From positions 159,497 to 223,496 of the forward strand of contig NZ_BILX01000004.1 of the NCBI RefSeq assembly GCF_004000785.1: a DNA stretch of 64,000 nt. The letters run 5' to 3'. Positions within the stretch are counted from its first letter, which is position 1, and every line of letters starts with the position of its first letter. The DNA is from Paenibacillus ehimensis NBRC 15659. Lineage in GTDB: Bacteria > Bacillota > Bacilli > Paenibacillales > NBRC-103111. Shown here piece by piece: positions 50,157 to 59,094 of this stretch. The notes below the pieces were generated by a model, which was not told the origin of the DNA, made no database searches, and saw only the letters and a program-made list of their open reading frames with translations. The position numbers and the translations under genes were made by a program.

Positions 50157-52223
50157 TTATACCATAGCCCGCCCCTGAACTTCTCCTTCGGAGGTCCTGA
50201 TTTCGGAAGCTTCCTCCGCCGATAGCTCTCCCGATTGCAGCCGGTACATTTGGTAATACCTCCCTCCGAGCCGCATCAGCTCGTCGTGGGTCCCGCTTTC
50301 CTTGATTTCACCCCGGTCGAGGACAAGGATCTGATCCGCGGCTTTGATGGTCGACAGCCGGTGCGCGATGATGAAGGTGGTCCGGCCTTTCTTCAGCACC
50401 TCCAGCGCCGCTTGAATGACGGCTTCCGTTTCCGTGTCGATGCTGGCGGTCGCTTCGTCCAGGATGAGAATCGCCGGATCGAACGCCAGCGCTCGGGCGA
50501 ACGAAACGAGCTGCCGCTGACCGGCGGAAAGCGTGCTGCCTTTCTCGATGACGGGCTCGTCGATGCCCCCCGGCAAGGCGGCGAACATCTCGTACGCGCC
50601 GACATCGCGAAGCGCCTGCACAATCTGCTCCCGCGTAATGGAAGGATCGTCCAAGCTGACGTTCGAGGCGATCGTACCCGTGAACAGGAACGGGTCCTGC
50701 AGCACGATCCCCATATGCTGGCGGAGCAGCTGCTGCGGGATCTCCCGGATATCCCGGCCGTCGATCAGAATCCGTCCTTCCCGGACCTCGTAGAACCGGA
50801 ACAGCAGGTTCAGGATCGAGCTTTTGCCGGAGCCGGTGTGGCCTACAAGCGCGATCGTCTCGCCTGAGCGGGCGCGGAACGTAATGTTTTTGAGCACATC
50901 CTCGCCGGGCTTGTAGGCGAACGAGACGTTCTCGAAAGCGACGTTGCCTTTGTAGCGCTCCAGCTTGCCTTCGGCGACCTCGGTGCCTTTCTCGTCCAGC
51001 AGCTCGAACACGCGCTCTGCCGACACGAGAGCCGTTTCCAGATTGCTGAGCTGGTTCACGATGCCGACGATCGGCTGGAACATCCGGTTCATGTAATCGA
51101 CGAAGGCGTACAGCACCCCGACCGTGACGAGCGTGCCGAGCCAACCGCCCCCGAACATCCAGATGACGGTCAGAAAAATAACGTTCCGGACGATGCTCAC
51201 CAGGTTATGCGAGGTGAGCGAATTTAAGCTGAGCAGCTTGTTTTGGTACGTAAAATGCTGCTCGTTGAGATGCTCGAACTCTTCGAGCGTCTCCTTTTGC
51301 CGGCGAAACGCCCGGATGATCGGCATCCCTTGAATCGATTCGTTGATCATCCCATTGATGTCGCTGAGTCTGGACCGGATCGCATGATTGTATTTGGAAG
51401 CGAAACGGCGGTACACGACGATCCACACGTAGAGGATCGGCACCAGAGGCAGCGCGATCAGCGCCAGCTTCACATCGAGAAAGAACAGCGCTCCGAGAAT
51501 CGCCGCCATGTAGACGATGCCGGAGAAAAAGTTCGCCAGCACGTTGACGTACAGCTCGCGGATCGATTCCGTATCGTTCGTAATGCGCGAGACGACTTTG
51601 CCCGCAGGCAGGTTGTCGAAATAATGGACGGGCAGCCGTCCGACTTGGGCGAACACGTCTTTGCGGATCGTCTGAATGATCCGGTTGGCGGACGTCTGCA
51701 GCAGGTATTTCTCCCCGTATGCGAACAGGGCGCTCAGCACGATCAGACCGAAATAGCAGGCCGCCAGCACGACCAGCCGTCCGAATTCCGGTTCGTAGAA
51801 GGCATAGAGCTGCTGCGTGGTCAGCTCACGTACCGGATAAACGGCCTGCCCGCCATCCCCGACCACCGTCAGTTCGCTCCCGTGCACGCTGCGCTGACCG
51901 TCGAAGCGGAGCGCGCCGTCGACGAAATAGTAGCTGCGCCCGACCTGCAGCACGCGCACCTCGCGTCCCTTCGTTTCGCCTTCCGCCCAGCGGTCTTGCC
52001 GTTTGTACGTCTTGCCGTCGTAGACGACGGTGTCTTTGCCTCCTTCGGCGGCTTCATACCAGGGATATTCCACGCCGAGAATATGGCGGTCGATCATTTG
52101 TCTGGCGACAAGCGGTCCGGCCAGCTCCGCGCAGACGGCTGCGGTCAGCAGGACGAGCGCAAGCAGGATCGGCCGCTTGAACAACGCCGCATAACGGTAT
52201 AACCGGATACCGGTTTGTTTCAT
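50157..52223 (-). CDS. bmrD: Heterodimeric multidrug ABC exporter subunit, BmrD/YheH type
   Basis: A 688-residue half-transporter: six helices then an ATPase domain with Walker A GHTGSGKSSI, signature LSAGQRQ and intact Walker B LILDEATASID. Between helices 1 and 2 there is an extra region of about 100 residues (about residues 50-150), which matches the extracellular domain known from Bacillus subtilis BmrD. The ATG at 52223 has GAAGGTGA upstream. It pairs with the next-upstream gene product to export drugs. Confidence 0.88.
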   Translation of the reverse strand: MKQTGIRLYRYAALFKRPILLALVLLTAAVCAELAGPLVARQMIDRHILGVEYPWYEAAEGGKDTVVYDGKTYKRQDRWAEGETKGREVRVLQVGRSYYFVDGALRFDGQRSVHGSELTVVGDGGQAVYPVRELTTQQLYAFYEPEFGRLVVLAACYFGLIVLSALFAYGEKYLLQTSANRIIQTIRKDVFAQVGRLPVHYFDNLPAGKVVSRITNDTESIRELYVNVLANFFSGIVYMAAILGALFFLDVKLALIALPLVPILYVWIVVYRRFASKYNHAIRSRLSDINGMINESIQGMPIIRAFRRQKETLEEFEHLNEQHFTYQNKLLSLNSLTSHNLVSIVRNVIFLTVIWMFGGGWLGTLVTVGVLYAFVDYMNRMFQPIVGIVNQLSNLETALVSAERVFELLDEKGTEVAEGKLERYKGNVAFENVSFAYKPGEDVLKNITFRARSGETIALVGHTGSGKSSILNLLFRFYEVREGRILIDGRDIREIPQQLLRQHMGIVLQDPFLFTGTIASNVSLDDPSITREQIVQALRDVGAYEMFAALPGGIDEPVIEKGSTLSAGQRQLVSFARALAFDPAILILDEATASIDTETEAVIQAALEVLKKGRTTFIIAHRLSTIKAADQILVLDRGEIKESGTHDELMRLGGRYYQMYRLQSGELSAEEASEIRTSEGEVQGRAMV

Positions 52224-52309
52224 GAGAATCACCTTCATTTCCGCTGTGCGGACGGATCGCTATGCGGGAGCGATTACGTCCGCTTCGCTTATTGTGAACG
52301 GGGAGTAAG

Positions 52310-54055
52310 CTACGCCCCGATGTTCGCTTCGAGCTGCTGGCGGTCGTACTGCTCCTTGTACCAGCCTCCGGCCTGAAGCAGCTGCTCGTGGGTGCCTTCT
52401 TCCGTGATCCGGCCTTCGTCGAGCACGACGATCCAATCGGCATGCTGGACGGCGGACAGCCGGTGGGTGACGATCAGGGTCGTCTTGCCGGCGCGTTCCC
52501 GGCGAATGCCCGCGATGATTTCCGCTTCCGTCTTGGCGTCCACAGCTGACAGCGCATCGTCGAGCATGAGAATTTCGGGATCGACGAGCAAGGCGCGGGC
52601 GATGGAGACGCGCTGCTTTTGACCGCCGGATAAGGCGACGCCCTTTTCGCCGACCAGCGTCTCCAGACCTTCGGGCAGGAAGTGCACGTCCTTGGCGAAC
52701 GAGGCCAGCTCGAGGGCCCGCTGCACTTCCGTTTCGTCCGCATGGCTGCGCCCGAACGTAATATTTTCGCGGATCGACCGCGAGAACAAAATCGGCTGCT
52801 GCGGCACATAGCCGATCCAGCCTTGAAGCGTATCGATATCGATCCGGTCTGCAGGCACGCCGGACAGCAGGACTGCTCCCTCGCCGGAGGGGTATTCGCG
52901 CAGAAGCTGCTTGAGCAGCGTCGTTTTGCCGCTTCCCGTCCGGCCCACGATCCCGAGCGTCTGGCCTCGCTCCAGCTTGAACGAGATATCGACGAGATTA
53001 TCGATGGGCGAAGAGGGATAGCGGAACGTGACGCGGTCGAACACGATGCTTTCCGGCACGTCGACCGGTACGGGATGCGCCGGGCTTTCCACATCCGGCT
53101 CGTAAGCGAGCGTTTCGTTGACCCGGTCCAGCGAAGCGTTGCCCCGCTGCATGAGATTGATGAGCTCGCCGATCGCGAACATCGGCCAAATCAGCATGCC
53201 GAGGAACACGTTGAACGAAACCAGCTCGCCTAGCGTAATTTCGTTGTGGAACACCAGATAAGCGCCGTAGCACAAACCGATCAAGTAGCTGATGCCGACT
53301 AAAATTTTCACCGTCGGATCGAACAGCGCGTCGACGCGGGCGACGGCGATGTTTTTCCGGAACACGTCGTCCGAAATGCGGTGGAACCGTTCCTCGCTGG
53401 CCTTCTCCTGCACGAAGGCGCGGATGACCCGAACGCCGCCGATCGTCTCCAGCACCTGGTCGTTCAATTGGCCGAACGCATCCTGCGCGCTCGTGAAGCG
53501 CTCGTGGATCCGCTTGCCGAACCTGCTCATCAGCAGCGCCATGACCGGCAGCGGCAGCAGGGAAGCGAGCGTCAGCTTCCAGCTGATGGACACCGCCATC
53601 ATCGTCAAGATCGTCAGCATATACAGGCTGGAGTCGACCAGAGTCAGGATCCCGAAGCCTGCGGTCGCCGAGACGGCATGCAGATCGTTCGTCGCCCGGG
53701 CCATCAAATCTCCCGTCCGGTTGCGCTCGTAGAACGTAGGCGTCATCTTGGCGAAGTGGCGCATCAGACTCGAGCGGAGCCGACGTTCCAGAACGAAGGC
53801 GCCGCCGAACAGCTGATACGACCAGACGTAAGTGATCGCGTAACACAACAGAGCCGCTGCGGCCCAAAAGCCAAGCACCTGATAAAACCGCGCATCGGTC
53901 AGCGTTCCTTGATGAATGCCGTCGATCGAATAGCCGATCAGCTTCGGGGGAATGACCTCCAGAATCCCGGCGATCAGCAGCAGCAGGATCGCGGAACTGT
54001 ATCGTTTCCAGTGCATGGCGAAAAACCAGCGCAGCTTTTTCAATACGATAAACAT
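52310..54055 (-). CDS. bmrC: Heterodimeric multidrug ABC exporter subunit, BmrC/YheI type
   Basis: A 581-residue half-transporter (Bacillus BmrC is about 585). Walker A is GRTGSGKTTL, signature LSGGQKQR and Walker B LMLDDALSAVD: the catalytic Glu is replaced by Asp, the degenerate-site hallmark of the BmrC partner. The ATG at 54055 has AAAGGAG nine bases upstream; the longer frame enters the leader terminator. Transcription should start near 54428 and pass a leader ORF and terminator first. Confidence 0.88.
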   Translation of the reverse strand: MFIVLKKLRWFFAMHWKRYSSAILLLLIAGILEVIPPKLIGYSIDGIHQGTLTDARFYQVLGFWAAAALLCYAITYVWSYQLFGGAFVLERRLRSSLMRHFAKMTPTFYERNRTGDLMARATNDLHAVSATAGFGILTLVDSSLYMLTILTMMAVSISWKLTLASLLPLPVMALLMSRFGKRIHERFTSAQDAFGQLNDQVLETIGGVRVIRAFVQEKASEERFHRISDDVFRKNIAVARVDALFDPTVKILVGISYLIGLCYGAYLVFHNEITLGELVSFNVFLGMLIWPMFAIGELINLMQRGNASLDRVNETLAYEPDVESPAHPVPVDVPESIVFDRVTFRYPSSPIDNLVDISFKLERGQTLGIVGRTGSGKTTLLKQLLREYPSGEGAVLLSGVPADRIDIDTLQGWIGYVPQQPILFSRSIRENITFGRSHADETEVQRALELASFAKDVHFLPEGLETLVGEKGVALSGGQKQRVSIARALLVDPEILMLDDALSAVDAKTEAEIIAGIRRERAGKTTLIVTHRLSAVQHADWIVVLDEGRITEEGTHEQLLQAGGWYKEQYDRQQLEANIGA

Positions 54056-54119
54056 GCGAGTGTACTCCTTTCTCGTTCCATAAAGAATGGTTATGCGGCG
54101 GAGCTTGGAAAACGACGTC

Positions 54120-54176
54120 AAAAAAGGCATACCGCTCGTAAGCGATATGCCTTAACGCATCCGTATCAAGGGATGC
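54120..54176 (-). terminator. Leader terminator with upstream alternative hairpin (bmrCD attenuator)
   Basis: On the minus strand GGCATATCGCT, loop TACG, AGCGGTATGCC, then six T: a strong terminator (54151-54120) located between promoter and bmrC. Just before it GCATCC and GGATGC (54176-54171 and 54162-54157) form another hairpin, and the GGCAT there could also pair with the terminator arm. This arrangement is expected for ribosome-mediated attenuation. Confidence 0.7.
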
Positions 54177-54306
54177 CTACCGGTTCGCAACAAACACCAC
54201 ACGTGGGCTATACGGCTGCGGACCGATCAATAAGGCGCACGATTACGAGGGTGCGTAACCATGCGCCGCGTGTACGGAAGAAATTCGCAGAACGGCGAAC
54301 GAGCCG

Positions 54307-54393
54307 TTACGATTCCAGCGCGGAGTGGCTGCACCGAACAATCCGGTTGTACTGAAGGTGTGCGCGATATTTTCGGTCTCTGGCGAGCAGCAT
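54307..54393 (-). CDS. Leader peptide candidate of bmrCD (28 residues)
   Basis: A 28-codon frame beginning at the ATG at 54393, ten bases after AAAGGA, and ending at TAA 155 bases before the leader terminator. In Bacillus subtilis the small gene bmrB in the same position controls bmrCD by translation-dependent attenuation. The peptide (MLLARDRKYR...) is rich in Arg. It is not recognisably similar to BmrB as far as I can recall. A competing GTG frame (54436-54227) exists. Confidence 0.4.
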   Translation of the reverse strand: MLLARDRKYRAHLQYNRIVRCSHSALES

Positions 54394-54434
54394 ACGGCAG
54401 CCATCCTTTCTTTTGGAAATAATGTACAAATGTC

Positions 54435-54464
54435 ACTTTACCATTGGGCGGCTCGTACTGTCAA
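54435..54464 (-). promoter_or_regulatory. Sigma-A promoter of the bmrCD leader
   Basis: On the minus strand a perfect TTGACA (54464-54459), 18 bases, TAAAGT (54440-54435), with TGG in front of the -10 as an extended element. The leader to bmrC is then about 375 bases. Confidence 0.7.
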
Positions 54465-54608
54465 CGGCAAAAACGATTATAATGGAACGGGCCGGAGGCT
54501 CGAAAAAAGACAACATAGAGTCCAAGCTGAGGCTTGAGATTCCGGCCGTCCTGAATTACATTGAGAAGAAGAACAAATTCCACACTTTGCAAAAAGGATG
54601 ATGAAACG

Positions 54609-55568
54609 ATGCCGCTGTTGGATATGCCGCTGGATCAACTGAAAACGTATCAAGGACGCAATCCGCGTCCTGCCGACCTGGACGAATACTGGGAAGCGGC
54701 GCTGCAGGAAATGCGGGCGACCGATCCTCAGGTCGAGCTGGTGCCGTCGGAGTTCACGACGCCGTTCGCGGAATGCTTCGATTTGTATTTTACCGGCGTC
54801 CGGGGCGCGCGGATTCACGCCAAATATGTGCGTCCGACCCAGACGGACGGTCCGCATCCGGCTCTGCTTCAATTCCACGGCTATACGGGAAATTCCGGCG
54901 ATTGGCAGGATAAGCTGCAATATGCGGCGCTGGGTTTCTCCGTTGCGGCTATGGACGTGCGCGGCCAAGGCGGCTTGTCGGAGGATACGGGCGGGGTGAA
55001 GGGAACGACGCACCACGGCCATTTTATCCGCGGCTTGGACGGGGAGCCGGACAACCTGCTGTTCCGCCACATTTTCCTGGATACGGCGCAGCTGGCTTCC
55101 ATTGTAATGAGCTTTCCGGAGGTGGATGAGAACCGGGTCGGAGCGTCGGGCTGGTCGCAGGGCGGCGCTTTGACGATGGCCTGCGCGGCGCTGGAGCCGC
55201 GAATCCGCAAGGCCGCGCCGGTTTATCCGTTCCTGAGCGACTACAAGCGGGTATGGGAGATGGACTTGGCCAAAGACGCCTATGCCGAGCTGCGCACGTA
55301 TTTCCGTCATTTTGATCCGCAGCATAAGCGGGAAGAGGAGATTTTCACCAAGCTCGGCTATATCGACATCCAGCATTTGGCGCACCGCATTCGGGCGGAG
55401 CTGCTGATCGGCGTCGGGCTGATGGACCCGGTTTGTCCGCCTTCCACCCAGTTTGCCGCGATCAATAAAGTCACGTCGCCGGTGCAGCTGGAAATTTACC
55501 CGGACTTCGGGCACGAAGGGCTTCCGGGAATGCAGGACAAAATCTATCAATTTATGAAAACCTTATAA
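54609..55568 (+). CDS. CE7 acetyl esterase (cephalosporin-C/acetyl xylan deacetylase)
   Basis: A 319-residue carbohydrate esterase family 7 enzyme, the length of Bacillus Cah (318). The Ser nucleophile is in GASGWSQGGALT (near residue 180), the Asp in VGLMDPVCPPST and the His in YPDFGHEG. DVRGQGGLSED near residue 118 is the family RGQG motif. It removes acetyl groups from xylo-oligosaccharides and cephalosporins in the cytoplasm. The ATG at 54609 has AAAGGATG upstream. The duplicated hairpin at 55581 follows. Confidence 0.92.
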   Translation: MPLLDMPLDQLKTYQGRNPRPADLDEYWEAALQEMRATDPQVELVPSEFTTPFAECFDLYFTGVRGARIHAKYVRPTQTDGPHPALLQFHGYTGNSGDWQDKLQYAALGFSVAAMDVRGQGGLSEDTGGVKGTTHHGHFIRGLDGEPDNLLFRHIFLDTAQLASIVMSFPEVDENRVGASGWSQGGALTMACAALEPRIRKAAPVYPFLSDYKRVWEMDLAKDAYAELRTYFRHFDPQHKREEEIFTKLGYIDIQHLAHRIRAELLIGVGLMDPVCPPSTQFAAINKVTSPVQLEIYPDFGHEGLPGMQDKIYQFMKTL

Positions 55569-55580
55569 CGGCAAAAGAAG

Positions 55581-55834
55581 AGCGTCCGGCACATCGCCGG
55601 ACGCTCAGAGTGTTGAGAAACCCTAGATGTGGAAAATCTCAGACAAATAGAGGTGGGGTATGTCCCGTAAGAGTTTACGTCCGCCTTTGAAACCCGTAAA
55701 AATACCGCTAATTCTAATCAAGTTCACGGGTTTCAAGAGCGGCTGGAGGGACATACCCCACCGGCGTATGAAGAGATTTTCTACGAGAAGCAGGTTTCTC
55801 AACAAGCTCAGCGTTCAGCACATCGCCGGACGCT
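55581..55834. repeat. 25-bp direct repeats flanking a palindromic element
   Basis: AGCGTCCGGCACATCGCCGG followed by ACGCT at 55581-55605 recurs at 55810-55834 with three mismatches (CCG to TCA). Both copies are hairpins; only the second is followed by six T (55834-55839) and works as a terminator. They bracket the element at 55612-55803. Confidence 0.8.
55612..55803. mobile_element. 192-bp imperfect palindromic (MITE-like) element
   Basis: The ends GTTGAGAAACC (55612-55622) and GGTTTCTCAAC (55793-55803) are perfect inverted repeats. Inside, GGTGGGGTATGTCCC (55652-55666) pairs with GGGACATACCCCACC (55748-55762), GAAAATCTC pairs with GAGATTTTC, and GAAACCCGT with ACGGGTTTC near the centre. The whole can fold into one long stem with internal loops. 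It has no coding capacity. This is the form of a non-autonomous mobile element; copies elsewhere are needed to prove it. Confidence 0.65.
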
Positions 55835-55850
55835 TTTTTGCCGTTTACCC

Positions 55851-57029
55851 TCAGGAAGAAGCTGTGCCCGTTGTGCGGGCCGCAAGACGGCCGCCGATGG
55901 CGATTCCGCCCAGGTACAAGACGGCGCTTATGCCGAACAGCAGCGGAATGCTTTCTCCGATAAAAAGGAGCGATCCGAGCATCGGGCCCGCCGCCATGCC
56001 CAGATAGCGGACAAAATTGTAGACGCCGACGGCGGTGGCGCGGTCATCCGGGAATAGTTCCGTAAGGAGCGTGGCCGGCATCGACATGGTAAGTCCCATC
56101 GTCAGGCCGAATAAGCAGAAAACGGCAGCCAGCACAGGCAGCGACAGTCCGGCGGTGAAAGCGAACACCAGCACCGTTGCGGCGTTGACAGCGCAAGCCC
56201 ATAAATAGCCGCTCTCCCCGGGGAACCGGCTTTGGACCCATCCCCCAGCCTTGACGCCAATCATGGAGCAAAGCGCCATAAGCAGCATCAACGTTCCCGT
56301 CTGCGCCGGCTCGTAGCCGTAACGGTGATGGGCGATGATCGGAATATAAACAAGAAAGACGAAGTAGACCAAGAACTGTACGAACCCGACGGTCAGCAGG
56401 GCAGCCGCCCGGGGATGACGGGCAAGGCGGACAAACGAGCTCCAATCGATGCGCTTGCGCACGGTCGCTGTTGCCGGCCGGGTTTCGGGGAGCAGGAAAG
56501 CGTTGGCCGCAAGCAGGATCAGCGATACGGCGCCCAGCAGCAAAAACGCGCTTCCGTAGCCGTAGCGGCCGCCGATCAGTCCTCCCACCCACGGGCCGAC
56601 AGCCGGAGACAGTCCGAGCATCAACTGGTAAGTCGCCATCCCTTGGGCCCGCTCCTTTCCTTCGAACACATCGCCAATTATTGCCGCCGCAACAACCGGA
56701 ACGGCCGCCGCACCGATCCCCTGAAGCAGACGGAAGGCGAGCAGCGCATCAACCGAGCCGGCGTAGGCGCAGCCGAGCGAAGCCAGCGTGTAGACGGCGA
56801 CGGCCGGGAGCAGGACGATTTTGCGGCCCTTCCGGTCCGACAGCGGACCGAAGACAAGCTGCATGACCGCGAGCGCCACGGTAAATACGGTGACCGTCAA
56901 GTTGACCATCGCTTGGGTCGTGTGCAGCTTTTCCTGGACCTCCACCAGCAGCGGGGAGTACAAGTTTTGCGCCAAAGACGCGACAAAGGCGCTCAAGCCG
57001 ATCAAATACAAGATCATGCGGGATTTCAT
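55851..57029 (-). CDS. MFS multidrug-type exporter
   Basis: A 392-residue, 12-helix major facilitator exporter (Bcr/CflA or drug:proton antiporter type). LVFGPLSDRKGRKIVLL near residue 60 is the loop 2-3 motif, and LLQGIGAAAVPVVAAAIIGDVF near 95 holds the antiporter motif region. The ATG at 57029 has AAGGAGTGA upstream. It is divergent from a TetR gene, with two operators between them, so induction by its substrate is likely. Confidence 0.9.
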   Translation of the reverse strand: MKSRMILYLIGLSAFVASLAQNLYSPLLVEVQEKLHTTQAMVNLTVTVFTVALAVMQLVFGPLSDRKGRKIVLLPAVAVYTLASLGCAYAGSVDALLAFRLLQGIGAAAVPVVAAAIIGDVFEGKERAQGMATYQLMLGLSPAVGPWVGGLIGGRYGYGSAFLLLGAVSLILLAANAFLLPETRPATATVRKRIDWSSFVRLARHPRAAALLTVGFVQFLVYFVFLVYIPIIAHHRYGYEPAQTGTLMLLMALCSMIGVKAGGWVQSRFPGESGYLWACAVNAATVLVFAFTAGLSLPVLAAVFCLFGLTMGLTMSMPATLLTELFPDDRATAVGVYNFVRYLGMAAGPMLGSLLFIGESIPLLFGISAVLYLGGIAIGGRLAARTTGTASS

Positions 57030-57050
57030 AAGATCACTCCTTCTTCTATC

Positions 57051-57113
57051 TGACTGACTATCAGTCAATTAATCATATTGCGTATTATAGTTGATTGACC
57101 GATTGTCAGTCAA
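57051..57113. promoter_or_regulatory. Two TetR operators and the MFS promoter
   Basis: TGACTGA-CTA-TCAGTCA (57051-57067) is a perfect dyad; TGACCGA-TTG-TCAGTCA (57096-57112) is the same with one mismatch, 45 bases away. On the minus strand TTGACT (57113-57108), 18 bases and TATAAT (57089-57084) form the MFS promoter, whose -35 lies inside the second operator. Confidence 0.8.
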
Positions 57114-57191
57114 TAAGTAAAATGAAGCTATGCAGATCACCTTAAAATTAAGAAGCGTGCATTTCCCTCAACTAGCAAAGGAGTGCGACTT

Positions 57192-57821
57192 ATGGCCAGA
57201 ATTACGAAGGACCCTGAAGTGCGCAGGAACGAATTGTTGGACGCGGCCGTGCAATTGTTCGGCGATAAGGGCGTCGAGCGTACGTCTGTCAGCGACATCG
57301 TCAAGCAGGTGGGGGTCGCTCAAGGGACGTTTTATTACTATTTCAAAACGAAGGACGACGTCATCTTTGCTCTAGTCGAGCGTTCGCTGGCGGAGCACAT
57401 GGACTATGTGAATTCGGTTGCCGGGCGGTCCGGGGAAGCCGCGGACCGGAAGCTGGTGGCTGCGCTGCTCGAACGTCCGGCCCTGTTGCCGAATTACCGG
57501 GATTTTTTGCAGGTGCTGCACCATGAGAGCAACGCAATGATCCATCAGCGGTTCGTATCCCGGAAAATTACCGCGATGGTGCCGCCCATCGCGCATATCC
57601 TTGAGCAAGGCGTCAAGGAGGGCGTGTTTCAGGTCGAGCATCCGGCGGAAACGGCCGAATTTATGCTGACGGCGGTTTTGTTCATGTTCGATCCGGGCTT
57701 TTTTGACCGGACGGAGGAGGAGATCCGCGCCAAAGCCGTAGCGATCGTCGGCATCATGGGAAAGCTGCTCGGTACGGAGCTTCCGGCGCCGGATCCGGCA
57801 CGAAGCCTGTTTGAGCTGTAA
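57192..57821 (+). CDS. TetR family transcriptional regulator
   Basis: A 209-residue TetR-type repressor. Residues 5-55 are the helix-turn-helix (RNELLDAAVQLFGDKG, SDIVKQVGVAQGTFYYYF). It is divergent from an MFS exporter and should bind the twin operators at 57051-57112, repressing both genes. The ATG at 57192 follows AAAGGAG at a spacing of eight bases. The ligand is unknown. Confidence 0.92.
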   Translation: MARITKDPEVRRNELLDAAVQLFGDKGVERTSVSDIVKQVGVAQGTFYYYFKTKDDVIFALVERSLAEHMDYVNSVAGRSGEAADRKLVAALLERPALLPNYRDFLQVLHHESNAMIHQRFVSRKITAMVPPIAHILEQGVKEGVFQVEHPAETAEFMLTAVLFMFDPGFFDRTEEEIRAKAVAIVGIMGKLLGTELPAPDPARSLFEL

Positions 57822-57984
57822 GCCGTGCGGATTGTTCGTTGACGGCTCGATTTCCCTGCGACTACAATAGGAAGGGAACGTTGCCTTAAACGTCTGCGGA
57901 GCCCCAAAGCTTTGATCCGAAGGGCTGCAAAAACGCAGGTAACGTGTACCGATCGGAATTTGATAAAATGGACGGAGGATGGAC

Positions 57985-58950
57985 ATGAATAGATTAGATG
58001 CCGTCGCCATCGGCGAGCTGCTGATCGATTTTACGCCCGCGGGGGTGTCCGAGCAGGGGCTGCCGCGGTACGAGCAAAACCCCGGCGGCGCGCCGGCCAA
58101 TGTGATGGCGGGGCTGACCAAGCTGGGCAAACGGACGGCATTTATCGGCAAAGTCGGCGAGGATGCCTTCGGCCGTTTTTTGACGGGGGAGCTGGAGAAG
58201 CACGGGGTGGATACGGGCGGCATGGTATTTACCGGAGAAGCCGGTACGACGCTTGCCTTTGTCAGCCTTGATGCCGGCGGAGACCGTTCGTTCAGCTTTT
58301 ACCGCAATCCCGGAGCGGACATGCTGCTGCAGGAGTCGGAAATTGACTGGAAGCGGATCGGGGACGCCGCTTTGTTTCATTTTGGCTCCGTCTCGATGAC
58401 TCACGAGCCCTCCGCTACGGCGACGCTGCGTGCTGCTGCCTATGCCCGCCGGGAAGGCAAGCTCGTCTCCTTCGATCCGAATCTTCGTCCGCTCCTGTGG
58501 CCGGATCTGGACCGCGCAAAGCGGCTGATTCTGGAAGGCCTGACTTACAGCGACGTATTGAAGCTTTCGGAGGAAGAGCTTCATTTTCTGACCGGCGAGC
58601 GGGACTTGGAGGCGGGTACCCGTCAGCTGCAAGAGCAGTACGGCACTCCGCTCATGTTCGTGACGCTGGGGCCGGACGGCAGCTTTTACCGTCAGGGCGA
58701 ACGGACGGGCCGGGTGCCGGGCTTCGCGGTGAAGGCCATCGATACGACCGGCGCGGGCGACGCGTTCTTCTCCGGCGCGCTGTTCCGGTTGATGGAATCC
58801 GGGAAGCGTCCTGACGCGCTGACGGAAGAGGAGCTCGGCGAGGTTTGCCGATCGGGCAATGCGGCCGGTGCGCTTACGACGACCCGCAAGGGAGCGATTC
58901 CCGCCCTGCCCTCCCTGGAGGAACTGGACCAACTGATTCGCGGAAGTTGA
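57985..58950 (+). CDS. PfkB family carbohydrate kinase (probable fructokinase)
   Basis: A 321-residue ribokinase/PfkB-fold sugar kinase. NPGGAPANVMAGLTKLG near residue 35 is the first PfkB signature and DTTGAGDAFFSG near 253 the second, with the catalytic Asp. The overall pattern is that of bacterial fructokinases (fructose to fructose-6-phosphate). The ATG at 57985 has GGAGG six bases upstream; the ATG at 57979 touches that site. No sucrose gene is next to it, so the sugar is inferred from family only. Confidence 0.88.
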   Translation: MNRLDAVAIGELLIDFTPAGVSEQGLPRYEQNPGGAPANVMAGLTKLGKRTAFIGKVGEDAFGRFLTGELEKHGVDTGGMVFTGEAGTTLAFVSLDAGGDRSFSFYRNPGADMLLQESEIDWKRIGDAALFHFGSVSMTHEPSATATLRAAAYARREGKLVSFDPNLRPLLWPDLDRAKRLILEGLTYSDVLKLSEEELHFLTGERDLEAGTRQLQEQYGTPLMFVTLGPDGSFYRQGERTGRVPGFAVKAIDTTGAGDAFFSGALFRLMESGKRPDALTEEELGEVCRSGNAAGALTTTRKGAIPALPSLEELDQLIRGS

Positions 58951-59094
58951 CGGGACAAGCATGGAAACGTTTTATTTTCCGATGTCAAGCCCTTTTAACC
59001 GATGGTAAATTGAGATACAATAACGTATGGAGATGACATTGCTTGTAAGATCATCCCGTCGCAAGTTATCGCAGCCATAAAGGGGAGACAGGTC

